Assembly: GCA_023432805.1 (NCBI GenBank)
Contig: JAEYUG010000108.1
Coordinates: 5,211 to 69,210 of the forward strand
Direction of reading: 5' to 3'
DNA length: 64,000 bases
DNA from: Bacteroidota bacterium
GTDB taxonomy: Bacteria > Bacteroidota > Ignavibacteria > SZUA-365
Position numbers and translations under genes: made by a program
The notes under the pieces: generated by a model
Told to the model about the DNA's origin: nothing
The model's database searches: none
The model's input: only the letters and a program-made list of their open reading frames with translations
Shown here: positions 35,014 to 43,324 of the stretch, one piece after another
Layout: each line of letters starts with the position of its first letter
How positions within the stretch are numbered: the stretch's first letter is position 1

Positions 35014-35033
35014 GACGGACGCCATCGTCCGTC
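35014..35033 (+). repeat. single hairpin repeat next to the 54-bp array
   Basis: GACGGACG-CCAT-CGTCCGTC is a perfect 8-bp stem with a 4-base loop. It is the same hairpin as in the rsmA tail (20947-20966) with a different loop, and it lies directly before the 54-bp array. Confidence 0.8.
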
Positions 35034-35034
35034 G

Positions 35035-35250
35035 TTGACGATTGTTCAGTGGGTGCAGGGTGGACGAAGACGTCCACCGTCCGGTCTCTTGACGAATGTT
35101 CAGTGGGTACAGGGTGGACGAAGACGTCCACCGTCCGGTCTCTTGACGAATGTTCAGTGGGTGCAGGGTGGACGAAGACGTCCACCGTCCGGTCTCTTGA
35201 CGAATGTTCAGTGGGTGCAGGGTGGACGAGGGCGTCCACCCTCCGGTTCT
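35035..35250 (+). repeat. four 54-bp tandem hairpin repeats between icmF and hbd
   Basis: The copies start at 35035, 35089, 35143 and 35197. Each carries an 8-bp stem such as GGTGGACG-AAGA-CGTCCACC (35059-35078). There are no unique spacers, so it is not CRISPR. The 54-bp period keeps one minus-strand frame open (18-residue units), but no gene start or function supports coding. The array fills almost all of the icmF-hbd gap. Confidence 0.93.
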
Positions 35251-35252
35251 CA

Positions 35253-38200
35253 CTACATGCTGCGACGGTACTGCCCGCCCACGTCGTACAGGGCTGCGGA
35301 GATCTGTCCGAGCGATGCATACCGCACGGCGACGAGCAGCTCGTCGAAGATGTTCCGATGCTCACGTGCCGCCTGCTGCACGGCAGCGAGCCGCTCGCCG
35401 GTCCGCGCGGCGTTGCGCTTCTGGAAGGCCCGCAGATTTCGGATCTGCTGATGTTTTTCATCTTCGGTCGAGCGGATCAGCTCGGTCGGCTGCGCTTCGC
35501 TTCCGCTGGTGGTGGCGTCGCGCAGGAAGGTGTTCACCCCGATGATCGGCAGTTCGCCGGAGTGTTTCTTTTCCTCATAGAGCATGGACTCCTCCTGAAT
35601 GCGTCCGCGCTGGTACATCGTCTCCATCGCACCGAGCACGCCGCCGCGATCGCTGATGCGGCGGAACTCGGCGAGCACGGCCTCCTCGACGAGGTCGGTG
35701 AGCTCCTCGATGATGAAGGCACCCTGCAGGGGATTCTCGTTCTTCGCCATCCCGAGCTCACGGTTGATGATGAGCTGGATCGCGAGGGCGCGGCGCACGC
35801 TCTCTTCGGTCGGCGTGGTGATGGCCTCGTCGTAGGCGTTCGTGTGCAGCGAGTTGCAGTTGTCGTAGATCGCGTAGAGCGCCTGCAGCGTGGTGCGGAT
35901 GTCGTTGAAGTCGATCTCCATCGCGTGCAGCGAGCGGCCGCTGGTCTGGATGTGGTACTTGAGCTTCTGCGAGCGGTCGTTGGCGCCGTAGCGGTTCTTC
36001 ATCGCGACGCTCCAGATGCGGCGCGCCACGCGGCCGATCACGGCGTACTCGGCGTCGATGCCGTTCGAGAAAAAGTACGAGAGGTTCGGCGCGAAGTCGT
36101 CGATGCGCATGCCGCGCGACAGGTAGTACTCGACGTAGGTGAAGCCGTTGGCGAGCGTGAGCGCGAGCTGGGTGATCGGATTGGCGCCGGCTTCCGCAAT
36201 GTGGTAGCCGGAGATCGAAACGCTGTAGTAGTTCCGCACGCGGCTGCGCACGAAGTTTTCCTGAATGTCGCCCATCATGCGCAACGCGAACTCGGTCGAG
36301 AAGATGCACGTGTTCTGCGCCTGGTCCTCCTTGAGGATGTCGGCCTGCACGGTGCCGCGCACCACCTGCATGGTCTCGGCCGCGATGCGGTCATACTCCT
36401 CGCGAGTGAGGAGTCCCTCGTCGACGAAGAAGGTGCCGTCCACCCCCAGCGTGCCGAGGCCGAAATAGCGGTGCACCGTCGCACACTCACCGAAGTGCGC
36501 CGTGTTGTCGAGTTCGGCGAGCATCGTGCGCAGCTCGACGCCCGCGTAGACGGGACGCTCCATGCCCATCGCCTCGTAGCGCTGGTCGATGAGCGACTGC
36601 GCGCGCGCGAACTTGCCGCCGAGCACGAGGTGCTTTTCGACCTGCTGGTCGATGGCCGTGTTCATGAACATGGCGAGGATCATCGGGGCGGGACCGTTGA
36701 TCGTCATCGACACTGACGTATTCGGTGCGCAGAGGTCGAAGCCGCAATACAGCTTCTTCATGTCGTCGAGCGTGCAGATTGACACACCCGAGTTTCCGAT
36801 TTTGCCGTAGATGTCGGGGCGTTCGTGGGGATCCTCGCCGTACAGCGTCACCGAATCGAAGGCCGTCGACAAGCGCGCTGCGGGCATGCCTTCCGACACG
36901 TAGTGGAAGCGCCGGTTCGTGCGCTCGGGCGTGCCCTCGCCTGCGAACATGCGGGTGGGATCCTCGTTCTCGCGCTTGAAGGGAAACACGCCCGCAGTGT
37001 AGGGAAACGATCCGGGCACGTTCTCGAGCAGGATCCACGCGAGAATGTCTCCCCGATCATGATAGCGCGGAAGCGCTACCTTCGGCACGCGCGTACCGGA
37101 GAGCGTCTCGGTGTACAGCTGCGTGACGATCTCGCGATCACGGATGCGGGTGACGAGCTGGTCCTGCCGGTAGGCCCGCACCGCCTCCTCCCACTGCTCG
37201 AGAAGGGCCCGGTTCTCGGGGGTGACGAGTGAACGGAAGTGATCGATCTGCGCATCGATCGCCGCGAGCAGCGATGCGTCGAGATCGTGTGCACCAATTT
37301 CCACGACGCCTTCGCTGCCGGTGATGCGCAGTTCCCGGCGCTCTGCGGCGTCGCGTAGCGTGACGGACGCACCCTCGAGCTGCTGCCACTTGCGGGCGTA
37401 GCCGGCCTGCTCCGCGGTCCACTGTTTGTAGGACTGCACGGCGTCGGAAATATCGGCCAGGTAGCGCGAACGTTCCGGCGGAATGATGGCTGCCTTGTCG
37501 GGAATCGCAGGCGCAACTCCGAGTTCCGTGCTCCACGTGCTGCCTGTCTTCTCGTTGATCCGCGCGACAAGCCGGTTGAAAAGATGATTCGTGCCTGCGT
37601 CGTTGAACTGACTGGCAATGGTCGCGTAGACGGGAAGCTCCTCGTCCTTCACCTCCCAGAGCTGATGGTTGCGACGCACCTGCTTGCGGATGTCTCGCAG
37701 CGCATCCTCGGCCCCGCGCTTCTCGAACTTGTTGAGCACGATGATGTCGGCAAGATCCAGCATGTCGATCTTCTCGAGCTGTGTCTGCGCGCCGTACTCG
37801 GGTGTCATGACATACATCGACACATCGACCAGATCGACGATCTCCGAATCCGACTGGCCGATGCCCGCCGTCTCGACGATCACGAAGTCGAACCCCGCCA
37901 GCTTGCAGAGATCGATCGCATGGCGCAGCGCGGCACTGGTGGCCGTGTTGGCCGCGCGCGTGGCGAAGCTGCGCATGTAGACGCGCGCACTGCCATTGGG
38001 ATCGCTGGTCGCAATCGCATTCATGCGGATGCGGTCGCCGAGCAACGCCCCCCCCGTCCGTCGTTTCGAGGGATCCACCGACAGCACCGCAAGCGTCATG
38101 GCCGGGAAACCCGTCAGAAACCGTCGTACGAGTTCATCGGTGAGCGACGACTTCCCTGCGCCGCCCGTGCCCGTGATGCCGAGCACCGGCACAGCCGGCA

Positions 38201-38813
38201 GTGCTGCATCCGCAAAGCTGACCGACGTGTCATCCTCGACCACGCTGAGCGCACGCGCGAGCAGCGGGGGTGTCTGGCGGAAACGGGTGTCGACGGATGC
38301 GAGCGGCGCCGCATCGACGAGCAGCCTTCCACCGTCAACCACAAGCGACGACGCACCCACCGGGGGAAGCGACGTGGTCGGCACATCACACTGTTCGAGC
38401 ATGAGATTGATCATCCCCTGCAGTCCCAGGTCGCGGCCGTCCTGCGGACTGAAGACCCGGTCGATGCCGTAGGCATGCAGCGCAGCGATTTCGTCGGGCA
38501 CGATCACCCCGCCCCCGCCTGCATAGATGCGGATGTGCGATGCACCGCGCTCGGCAAGCAGGTCCTTCATGAACGTCAGGTACTCCATGTGTCCGCCCTG
38601 ATACGACGAGATGGCGATGCCCTGCGCGTCCTCCTGAATCGCCGCGTCGACGATCTCGGCAACCGAGCGGTTGTGTCCGAGGTGGATCACCTCGGCCCCT
38701 GACGCCTGCAGGATGCGTCGCATGATGTTGATGCTCGCATCATGCCCGTCAAACAACGAGGCGGCAGTGACGAAGCGGATCTTGTGCGTCGGTGTGTACG
38801 GTGTGGTGTCCAT
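35253..38813 (-). CDS. icmF: fused isobutyryl-CoA mutase IcmF
   Basis: IcmF is an adenosylcobalamin enzyme that joins the small subunit, a MeaB-like G-protein chaperone and the large mutase subunit in one chain; it isomerises isobutyryl-CoA to n-butyryl-CoA, in some members pivalyl-CoA or isovaleryl-CoA. The 1186-residue protein has the B12-binding domain first (ASLFDGHDASINIMRRIL with the axial His, IHLGHNRSVAEIV, SSYQGGHMEYL). The G domain follows near residue 215 (GITGTGGAGKSSLTDEL, FVIVETAGIGQSDSEIVDL, VLNKFEKRG), then the TIM-barrel mutase from about 560 (YVSEGMPAARLSTAFDSVTL, GNSGVSICTLDDMKKLYCGF, SISGYHIAEAGANPITQLAL, HIQTSGRSLHAMEIDFNDIR). The fused order separates it from two-subunit methylmalonyl-CoA mutase. 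Confidence 0.95.
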   Translation of the reverse strand: MDTTPYTPTHKIRFVTAASLFDGHDASINIMRRILQASGAEVIHLGHNRSVAEIVDAAIQEDAQGIAISSYQGGHMEYLTFMKDLLAERGASHIRIYAGGGGVIVPDEIAALHAYGIDRVFSPQDGRDLGLQGMINLMLEQCDVPTTSLPPVGASSLVVDGGRLLVDAAPLASVDTRFRQTPPLLARALSVVEDDTSVSFADAALPAVPVLGITGTGGAGKSSLTDELVRRFLTGFPAMTLAVLSVDPSKRRTGGALLGDRIRMNAIATSDPNGSARVYMRSFATRAANTATSAALRHAIDLCKLAGFDFVIVETAGIGQSDSEIVDLVDVSMYVMTPEYGAQTQLEKIDMLDLADIIVLNKFEKRGAEDALRDIRKQVRRNHQLWEVKDEELPVYATIASQFNDAGTNHLFNRLVARINEKTGSTWSTELGVAPAIPDKAAIIPPERSRYLADISDAVQSYKQWTAEQAGYARKWQQLEGASVTLRDAAERRELRITGSEGVVEIGAHDLDASLLAAIDAQIDHFRSLVTPENRALLEQWEEAVRAYRQDQLVTRIRDREIVTQLYTETLSGTRVPKVALPRYHDRGDILAWILLENVPGSFPYTAGVFPFKRENEDPTRMFAGEGTPERTNRRFHYVSEGMPAARLSTAFDSVTLYGEDPHERPDIYGKIGNSGVSICTLDDMKKLYCGFDLCAPNTSVSMTINGPAPMILAMFMNTAIDQQVEKHLVLGGKFARAQSLIDQRYEAMGMERPVYAGVELRTMLAELDNTAHFGECATVHRYFGLGTLGVDGTFFVDEGLLTREEYDRIAAETMQVVRGTVQADILKEDQAQNTCIFSTEFALRMMGDIQENFVRSRVRNYYSVSISGYHIAEAGANPITQLALTLANGFTYVEYYLSRGMRIDDFAPNLSYFFSNGIDAEYAVIGRVARRIWSVAMKNRYGANDRSQKLKYHIQTSGRSLHAMEIDFNDIRTTLQALYAIYDNCNSLHTNAYDEAITTPTEESVRRALAIQLIINRELGMAKNENPLQGAFIIEELTDLVEEAVLAEFRRISDRGGVLGAMETMYQRGRIQEESMLYEEKKHSGELPIIGVNTFLRDATTSGSEAQPTELIRSTEDEKHQQIRNLRAFQKRNAARTGERLAAVQQAAREHRNIFDELLVAVRYASLGQISAALYDVGGQYRRSM

Positions 38814-38842
38814 GGATGCTCCAGGTGCTCGATCTCGTGAGT

Positions 38843-38886
38843 GACTCGGTGTTCGTGGACTCGGTGCGCGCGACTCGGTGTTCGTG
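38843..38886 (+). repeat. short tandem repeat between the enoyl-CoA hydratase gene and icmF
   Basis: GACTCGGTGTTCGTG occurs at 38843-38857 and 38872-38886, with a diverged 14-base unit GACTCGGTGCGCGC between them. It occupies most of the 80-base gap. Unlike the 54-bp array it has no hairpin. Confidence 0.75.
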
Positions 38887-38893
38887 TCCTGCG

Positions 38894-39676
38894 TCAGCGG
38901 CCTTCGAACTTCGGGGTGCGCTTTTCGAGGAATGCCCGCTTCCCTTCCTCATAATCCTGGCTGCGCCCTGCTGCGTCCTGCATCTCTTCTTCGAACAGCA
39001 GTGCTGTCTCCAGGTCTGACGTTCCCGCGCGATTGAGCATGGCCTTGATGCGACCGTAGGCGGCGGTGGGACCGGCCGCGTAGCGCTTCGCGATGATCTG
39101 CGTGTACTCCATCAACGTTTCCGGCGAGAGCACCTTGTTGACGAGGCCCATCTGCAATGCCTCTGGAGCGAGCACGTCACGGCCCGAGGTGCAGAGCTCA
39201 AAGGCCCTCGCATACCCGATCATCTGCGGGAGAAACCAGCTCGATCCCGAATCCGGCACGAGGCCGATGCGGATGAACACCTGGATCAGCTTCGCTTTCT
39301 CAGACATGAAACGCAGATCGCAGGCCAGCGCAAGGCTTGCGCCCGCACCCGCAGCCGCACCGTTGATCGCACAGATGATGGGTTTCGGCAGCGAACGCAT
39401 CGAGCGGATGAGGGGATTGTAGCGACGGCGGAGACTGTCGGCAAGCGAACGCTCCGGATCGTCGGAAATGTCCTTGAGATCCTGTCCCGAACAGAAGGCG
39501 CGACCCGCCCCCGTCAGCACAACCACGCGCACATCGTCCAGGGCGGCATCACGCGTGAACACGTCGATGAGTTCCGCCGACAGCGCTTCATTGAACGCGT
39601 TGAGTACATCGGGACGGTTGAGCGTGACGGTCAGCACGCCATCTGCGTGCCCGGTGAGGATGGTGCTGTACGACAT
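38894..39676 (-). CDS. enoyl-CoA hydratase/isomerase (PaaG-like)
   Basis: The 260-residue crotonase-fold protein shows VLTVTLNRPDVLNAFNEAL, the oxyanion-hole segments AFCSGQDLKDIS and NGAAAGAGASLALACDLRFM, and IRIGLVPDSGSSWFLPQMIG. The Asp in LVPDSGS replaces the second catalytic Glu of true hydratases and is the pattern of PaaG-type isomerases and many 'enoyl-CoA hydratase-related' proteins. The exact substrate is unknown. The start at 39676 (MSYSTIL) fits the family; an in-frame ATG at 39718 would add 14 residues. It lies upstream of icmF and hbd on the same strand, and a palindrome at 39721-39736 overlaps its promoter or 5' region. Confidence 0.9.
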   Translation of the reverse strand: MSYSTILTGHADGVLTVTLNRPDVLNAFNEALSAELIDVFTRDAALDDVRVVVLTGAGRAFCSGQDLKDISDDPERSLADSLRRRYNPLIRSMRSLPKPIICAINGAAAGAGASLALACDLRFMSEKAKLIQVFIRIGLVPDSGSSWFLPQMIGYARAFELCTSGRDVLAPEALQMGLVNKVLSPETLMEYTQIIAKRYAAGPTAAYGRIKAMLNRAGTSDLETALLFEEEMQDAAGRSQDYEEGKRAFLEKRTPKFEGR

Positions 39677-39720
39677 GTCGGTCTGCTCGCGGCGAATGGA
39701 ACGGCGTGATGGATGCATTT

Positions 39721-39736
39721 CGGACCTATTGGTCCG
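39721..39736. promoter_or_regulatory. palindromic operator upstream of the acyl-CoA operon
   Basis: CGGACC-TATT-GGTCCG is a perfect 6-bp-arm palindrome 45 bases before the start of the enoyl-CoA hydratase gene. The form resembles TetR-family operators that control acyl-CoA catabolism; the regulator is not in the window. Confidence 0.5.
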
Positions 39737-39813
39737 TTACTGACGGGGAACAGCAATAAAAGATATGAGGAATGGAATAAAATGCAACCGAGCGCATGGC
39801 GCTCTCCGCGACA

Positions 39814-40041
39814 CTACTGATCCTCCAGCGATCGCGCCGCGTCGGCCGCATCATCATAGAGTGCGGCAAGAAAGGGCATTTCCCTTATGATCTGCTCGCG
39901 CAACAGGCGTAGCTTCTCCTCCTCCGGGAGGTCCTCGAACGGCGTGCCCGCTTCCTCCCCCAGCCGCTTCGCCATGTCGAGGCAGCTCTCGTTGTGCCCG
40001 TCTGTTGGGGACGTGGTGCTCTTGTTCTTTGCCAGGAACAT
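39814..40041 (-). CDS. small acidic hypothetical protein
   Basis: The predicted protein is 75 residues, hydrophilic and helical, with a Glu-rich centre (PFEDLPEEEKLRLLREQIIR) and acidic end (AALYDDAADAARSLEDQ). No family is recognised. AAGGAG abuts the ATG at 40041 with no spacing, so the real start could be an internal codon, for example the Met at residue 23. It follows mutL on the same strand after 36 bases. The coding evidence is an uninterrupted frame, the position in the operon and protein-like composition. Confidence 0.5.
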   Translation of the reverse strand: MFLAKNKSTTSPTDGHNESCLDMAKRLGEEAGTPFEDLPEEEKLRLLREQIIREMPFLAALYDDAADAARSLEDQ

Positions 40042-40077
40042 CTCCTTCCGCAGAATGTGAAGTACTCTCTTTTGAGA

Positions 40078-42084
40078 TCAGCTCGTGCGGCCGAATCGAC
40101 GGTCGAGCTCGTCGAGGGAGAGCTTGATGATGATGGGGCGCCCGTGGGGACAGGTGTACGGATTTGATGCGGCGAAGAGCTGGTCGATCAGCGCCTGCAT
40201 TTCCTGCGCACTCATCCTGTCGCCCGCCTTGATCGCGGCGCGGCAACCGTACGACGCTGCAACCGCATGCCGCACGTCGGTCACGCCGAGCGAGGCGTAT
40301 TCCTTGTACTGCTCGAGCATCTCTTCGAGAATCGATTCCTCCATGCCGACGCGCACATCCTGCGGCACGGCTTCGACCGTGACGAAGTTGGGTGGCTCGA
40401 GGCGGATCACAAAGCCCAGATGTCGCAACTCGCCGCTGATGTCCTTCAGCACGGCAAGGTCACCGGCATTGACGCGAAACGAGTGCGGGAACAGAAGCTG
40501 TTGCGAAAACGGTGCTGCATGGTCGAGCGCCGCAAGCGCACGTTCGTACAGGATTCTCTCGTGCGCCACGTGCTGATCGATGATCATGAGTCCCGTTTTG
40601 ATCGGAGTGAAAATGTACTTGTTGTGGAGCTGCCAGAGGAACTGGATGTCGGAAACGGGACGTTCGCTGGGAAGAAGGACCGTGCGGGTGTTGCCGTCGT
40701 CGGCCCGCGGTCCACCTGGCGAGGACGCAGACTCCTCAGGGGAAATCGTGCGGAACAGATCATCGATGGCACGGGAATCCAACCGCTGTCCGGCATCGCG
40801 CTCGCGCGGGGCACGCTCCCATGTCTCGCGCTCCCAGGCCGTCGTCTCCCGCGACGCATCGCCCCATCCAGCGTTCGGGCCGGCACTGCGTCCCTCTGCG
40901 GGATGCGGCATCGGGCTGCTTCCGCTGGATGCCGCGTCGAAGCGCAGCGTGTGCACGTTCGCGGCGTCGTCGGGCGAGGTCAGTCGCATGCGCGCAGCGT
41001 CGCCTTCCTCCATCCCCCCGCTTCTGAATGCGAGCGAAGGCGCGAGGTCGAAACGGTGCAGGCTCTGTCGCACGACGGCGTTGAGGAAGGTGTGCACCGC
41101 GCGTTCATTGCTGAATTTCACCTCGAGCTTCTGGGGATGGACGTTGACGTCGATGCCGCGGGGATCGAGGTTGAGGAAGAGGATGTAGAAGGGGAAGACG
41201 CCCTGCTCGAGCATGTTGTCGTAGGCGCTCACGACGGCGTGGTTCATCAGGCGCGAGGTGATGTAGCGCCCGTTGATGAAGAGGTACTGGTCCCCGCGTG
41301 TACGCCGGGCGAAGTTCGGGCGGCCGACGAAACCCGCGACGGTCATGACGTCGGTTTCCTGGCTGACCTCGATGAGCGAGCCGGCCACACGGTCGCCGAA
41401 CAGGTAGGCGACGCGGTCGTGGAGGGTGCCGGGCTGGGCGTCGTAGATGGTCTGCTGTTCGCTGATGTAGGTGACACGCAGGTGGGGATATGACAGGATG
41501 TAGCGCTGGACGGTGTCGGTGATGTGCCGGTACTCGGTCGTGTCGGCCTTCAGAAACTGGCGGCGGGCGGGCGTGTTGAAGAAGAGGTTCCGTACCGCGA
41601 GCGAGGTGCCGACGGGCGCGCTGTCGCGCGTGCGCTCCTCGATGCGTCCACCGTCGATCCGCAGCACGACCGCGAGGTCGTCGTCGTCACGGCGGGTCTT
41701 CATCTCCACCTTGGCGACGGAGGCGATCGAAGGAAGCGCCTCGCCGCGGAATCCGAAGGTGACGATCTGTTCGAGATCCGCGAGGGTGTGGATCTTGCTT
41801 GTGGCGTGGCGTTCGAAAGCGAGCGTCGCATCCTCCTCGCTCATCCCGGCGCCGTCGTCGATGACCTGGATGAGGTTCTTTCCCGCACCTGCGATGATGA
41901 TGGTCACATGCGTGGCTCCCGCATCGATCGCGTTCTCGACGAGTTCCTTGACCACGCTTTCGGGACGCTGCACGACTTCCCCGGCGGCAATCTGATTGGC
42001 CAGATGCTCGGGCAGGCGTACAACACTGGTGCGGGACGGTACGGTTGGGTCGATCGGACCGTTCGGCTCCATCGTGTCGTTCAT
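40078..42084 (-). CDS. mutL: DNA mismatch repair protein MutL
   Basis: MutL couples MutS mismatch recognition to strand incision. The 668-residue protein has the GHKL ATPase core (LPEHLANQIAAGEVVQRPES, VKELVENAIDAGATHV, VIDDGAGMSEEDATLAFERH, TSKIHTLADLEQIVTFGFRG) and a Ser/Pro-rich linker. The C-terminal endonuclease-type domain reads MIIDQHVAHERILYERAL, ASYGCRAAIKAGDRMS and CPHGRPIIIKLS. The DQHA-x2-E-x4-E site has Val in place of Ala, while the acidic residues and the CPHGRP motif are kept, so nicking activity and a MutH-independent pathway are likely. The start overlaps the upstream small membrane protein gene by ATGA. Confidence 0.95.
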   Translation of the reverse strand: MNDTMEPNGPIDPTVPSRTSVVRLPEHLANQIAAGEVVQRPESVVKELVENAIDAGATHVTIIIAGAGKNLIQVIDDGAGMSEEDATLAFERHATSKIHTLADLEQIVTFGFRGEALPSIASVAKVEMKTRRDDDDLAVVLRIDGGRIEERTRDSAPVGTSLAVRNLFFNTPARRQFLKADTTEYRHITDTVQRYILSYPHLRVTYISEQQTIYDAQPGTLHDRVAYLFGDRVAGSLIEVSQETDVMTVAGFVGRPNFARRTRGDQYLFINGRYITSRLMNHAVVSAYDNMLEQGVFPFYILFLNLDPRGIDVNVHPQKLEVKFSNERAVHTFLNAVVRQSLHRFDLAPSLAFRSGGMEEGDAARMRLTSPDDAANVHTLRFDAASSGSSPMPHPAEGRSAGPNAGWGDASRETTAWERETWERAPRERDAGQRLDSRAIDDLFRTISPEESASSPGGPRADDGNTRTVLLPSERPVSDIQFLWQLHNKYIFTPIKTGLMIIDQHVAHERILYERALAALDHAAPFSQQLLFPHSFRVNAGDLAVLKDISGELRHLGFVIRLEPPNFVTVEAVPQDVRVGMEESILEEMLEQYKEYASLGVTDVRHAVAASYGCRAAIKAGDRMSAQEMQALIDQLFAASNPYTCPHGRPIIIKLSLDELDRRFGRTS

Positions 42085-42287
42085 CGCGCCCCTCCCTGCA
42101 GCCAGGTGAAGATGATGTAGGTGAGGATGAGCATGCCGATCACCCAGTAGATCGGGCGATTGCGTCCGCGACGGGTCTTGCGCTCGAAGCGCATCTCCCG
42201 GCGGCGCACGTTCTCCGGATCGCGGTCGGGATTGTAGTAGCGCGGGCTGTATTCGAAGCGGCGGTATGCGGGGCGTTTGAAGAGCAT
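42081..42287 (-). CDS. small basic single-pass membrane protein
   Basis: The 68-residue protein starts MLFKRPAYRRFEYSPRYY, has a highly basic, aromatic N-terminal half (NVRRREMRFERKTRRGRN) and one C-terminal membrane helix (YWVIGMLILTYIIFTWL). Topology would place the basic part in the cytoplasm. It is packed between ftsY (4-base gap) and mutL (ATGA overlap), which strongly supports it as a real gene. The function is unknown; the association with the SRP receptor gene may be only positional. Confidence 0.75.
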   Translation of the reverse strand: MLFKRPAYRRFEYSPRYYNPDRDPENVRRREMRFERKTRRGRNRPIYWVIGMLILTYIIFTWLQGGAR

Positions 42288-42291
42288 CGGG

Positions 42292-43278
42292 TCAGGCCGC
42301 TTCCTCGACTTCGGTTTCGGTCTCGGTCTGGAAGGCGCCGAACAGGGCATCGACGAAGGCGTCGCGGTCGAACACCTGCAGGTCGTCGATCCCCTCACCC
42401 ACGCCGATGTAGGCGATCGGCAGATCGAGCTCACTGGAAATCCCGATCACGACGCCGCCCTTCGCCGTGCCGTCGAGCTTCGTGACGACGAGCGACGACA
42501 CGCCGACGGCATCACGGAACTGACGTGCCTGCTGGATTGCATTCTGTCCGGTGGTCGCGTCGAGCACGAGCAGCACATCATGCGGTGCGTCGGGCATGAG
42601 CTTGGCCATGACGCGGCGGATCTTCTTGAGCTCCTCCATCAGGTTCGTCTTCGTGTGCAGACGTCCTGCCGTGTCGATGATCACCACGTCGGCGTTCTTC
42701 GAGATCGCGCTCTGCAGCGTGTCGAAGGCGACGGCGGCGGGATCCGCGCCATGCTGCTGCTGCACGATGTCGACGCCCGCGCGTCCGGCCCAGATCTCGA
42801 GCTGCTCGTTTGCCGCCGCACGAAAGGTGTCTGCCGCACCGATCACGACCTTGTGCCCCGCACTGCGATAATTGTAGGCGAGCTTGCCGATCGTCGTGGT
42901 TTTGCCGACACCGTTGACACCGACCACCATGATGACGTAGGGACGCGCGCTGATGGGGATCGTGATCGCCACACCGTCGGTGGACGTGTTCTGTGTCTTG
43001 AACAGACGCGTGACTTCGTCCCTGAGCAGACGGCCGAGTTCATCGGCGTCTTCGTAGCGCTCGCGGCGGACGCGATCGCGCACGTTGTCGATGATCGTCG
43101 TGGTGGTTGTCACGCCGACGTCGCCGAGGATGAGAATCTCCTCGATCTCGTCGAGGAGTGCGTCATCTATCTTCCGCTTCGCCTTGATGATGCGGCTCAC
43201 CTTGCGCATCACGTCGTCGCGGGTCTTGGTCAAACTCTCCTTGAGTTTGGACAGCTTGAATTTGTCGAGGAAGCCCAT
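42292..43278 (-). CDS. ftsY: signal recognition particle receptor FtsY
   Basis: FtsY is the SRP GTPase receptor at the inner membrane. The 328-residue protein lacks the long acidic A domain and begins MGFLDKFKLSKLKESLTKTR, a membrane-targeting-type amphipathic start. The N domain (LDEIEEILILGDVGVTTT) is followed by the G domain: VVGVNGVGKTTTIGKLAYNY, the IVQQQHGADPAAVAFDTLQS segment, DTAGRLHTKTNLMEEL, VLDATTGQNAIQQARQF, TKLDGTAKGGVVIGIS and PIAYIGVGEGIDDLQVFD. It lies downstream of pgsA by 46 bases on the same strand. Confidence 0.96.
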   Translation of the reverse strand: MGFLDKFKLSKLKESLTKTRDDVMRKVSRIIKAKRKIDDALLDEIEEILILGDVGVTTTTTIIDNVRDRVRRERYEDADELGRLLRDEVTRLFKTQNTSTDGVAITIPISARPYVIMVVGVNGVGKTTTIGKLAYNYRSAGHKVVIGAADTFRAAANEQLEIWAGRAGVDIVQQQHGADPAAVAFDTLQSAISKNADVVIIDTAGRLHTKTNLMEELKKIRRVMAKLMPDAPHDVLLVLDATTGQNAIQQARQFRDAVGVSSLVVTKLDGTAKGGVVIGISSELDLPIAYIGVGEGIDDLQVFDRDAFVDALFGAFQTETETEVEEAA

Positions 43279-43324
43279 GGATCTCTATGAGTGGGAAAGG
43301 AAACGCGTGTGCCGCATCTGCAGC

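Noticed and set aside
35035..35250. CRISPR array
   Set aside because: Repeats are directly contiguous with no unique spacers and no cas genes are present; each unit is a hairpin.
34991..35461. Protein-coding gene made of 18-residue repeats ending in ATGA overlap with hbd
   Set aside because: Its first half is the wrong-frame reading of the 3' end of icmF, and the open frame through the array follows simply from a 54-bp period. No ribosome-binding site or start near the array.
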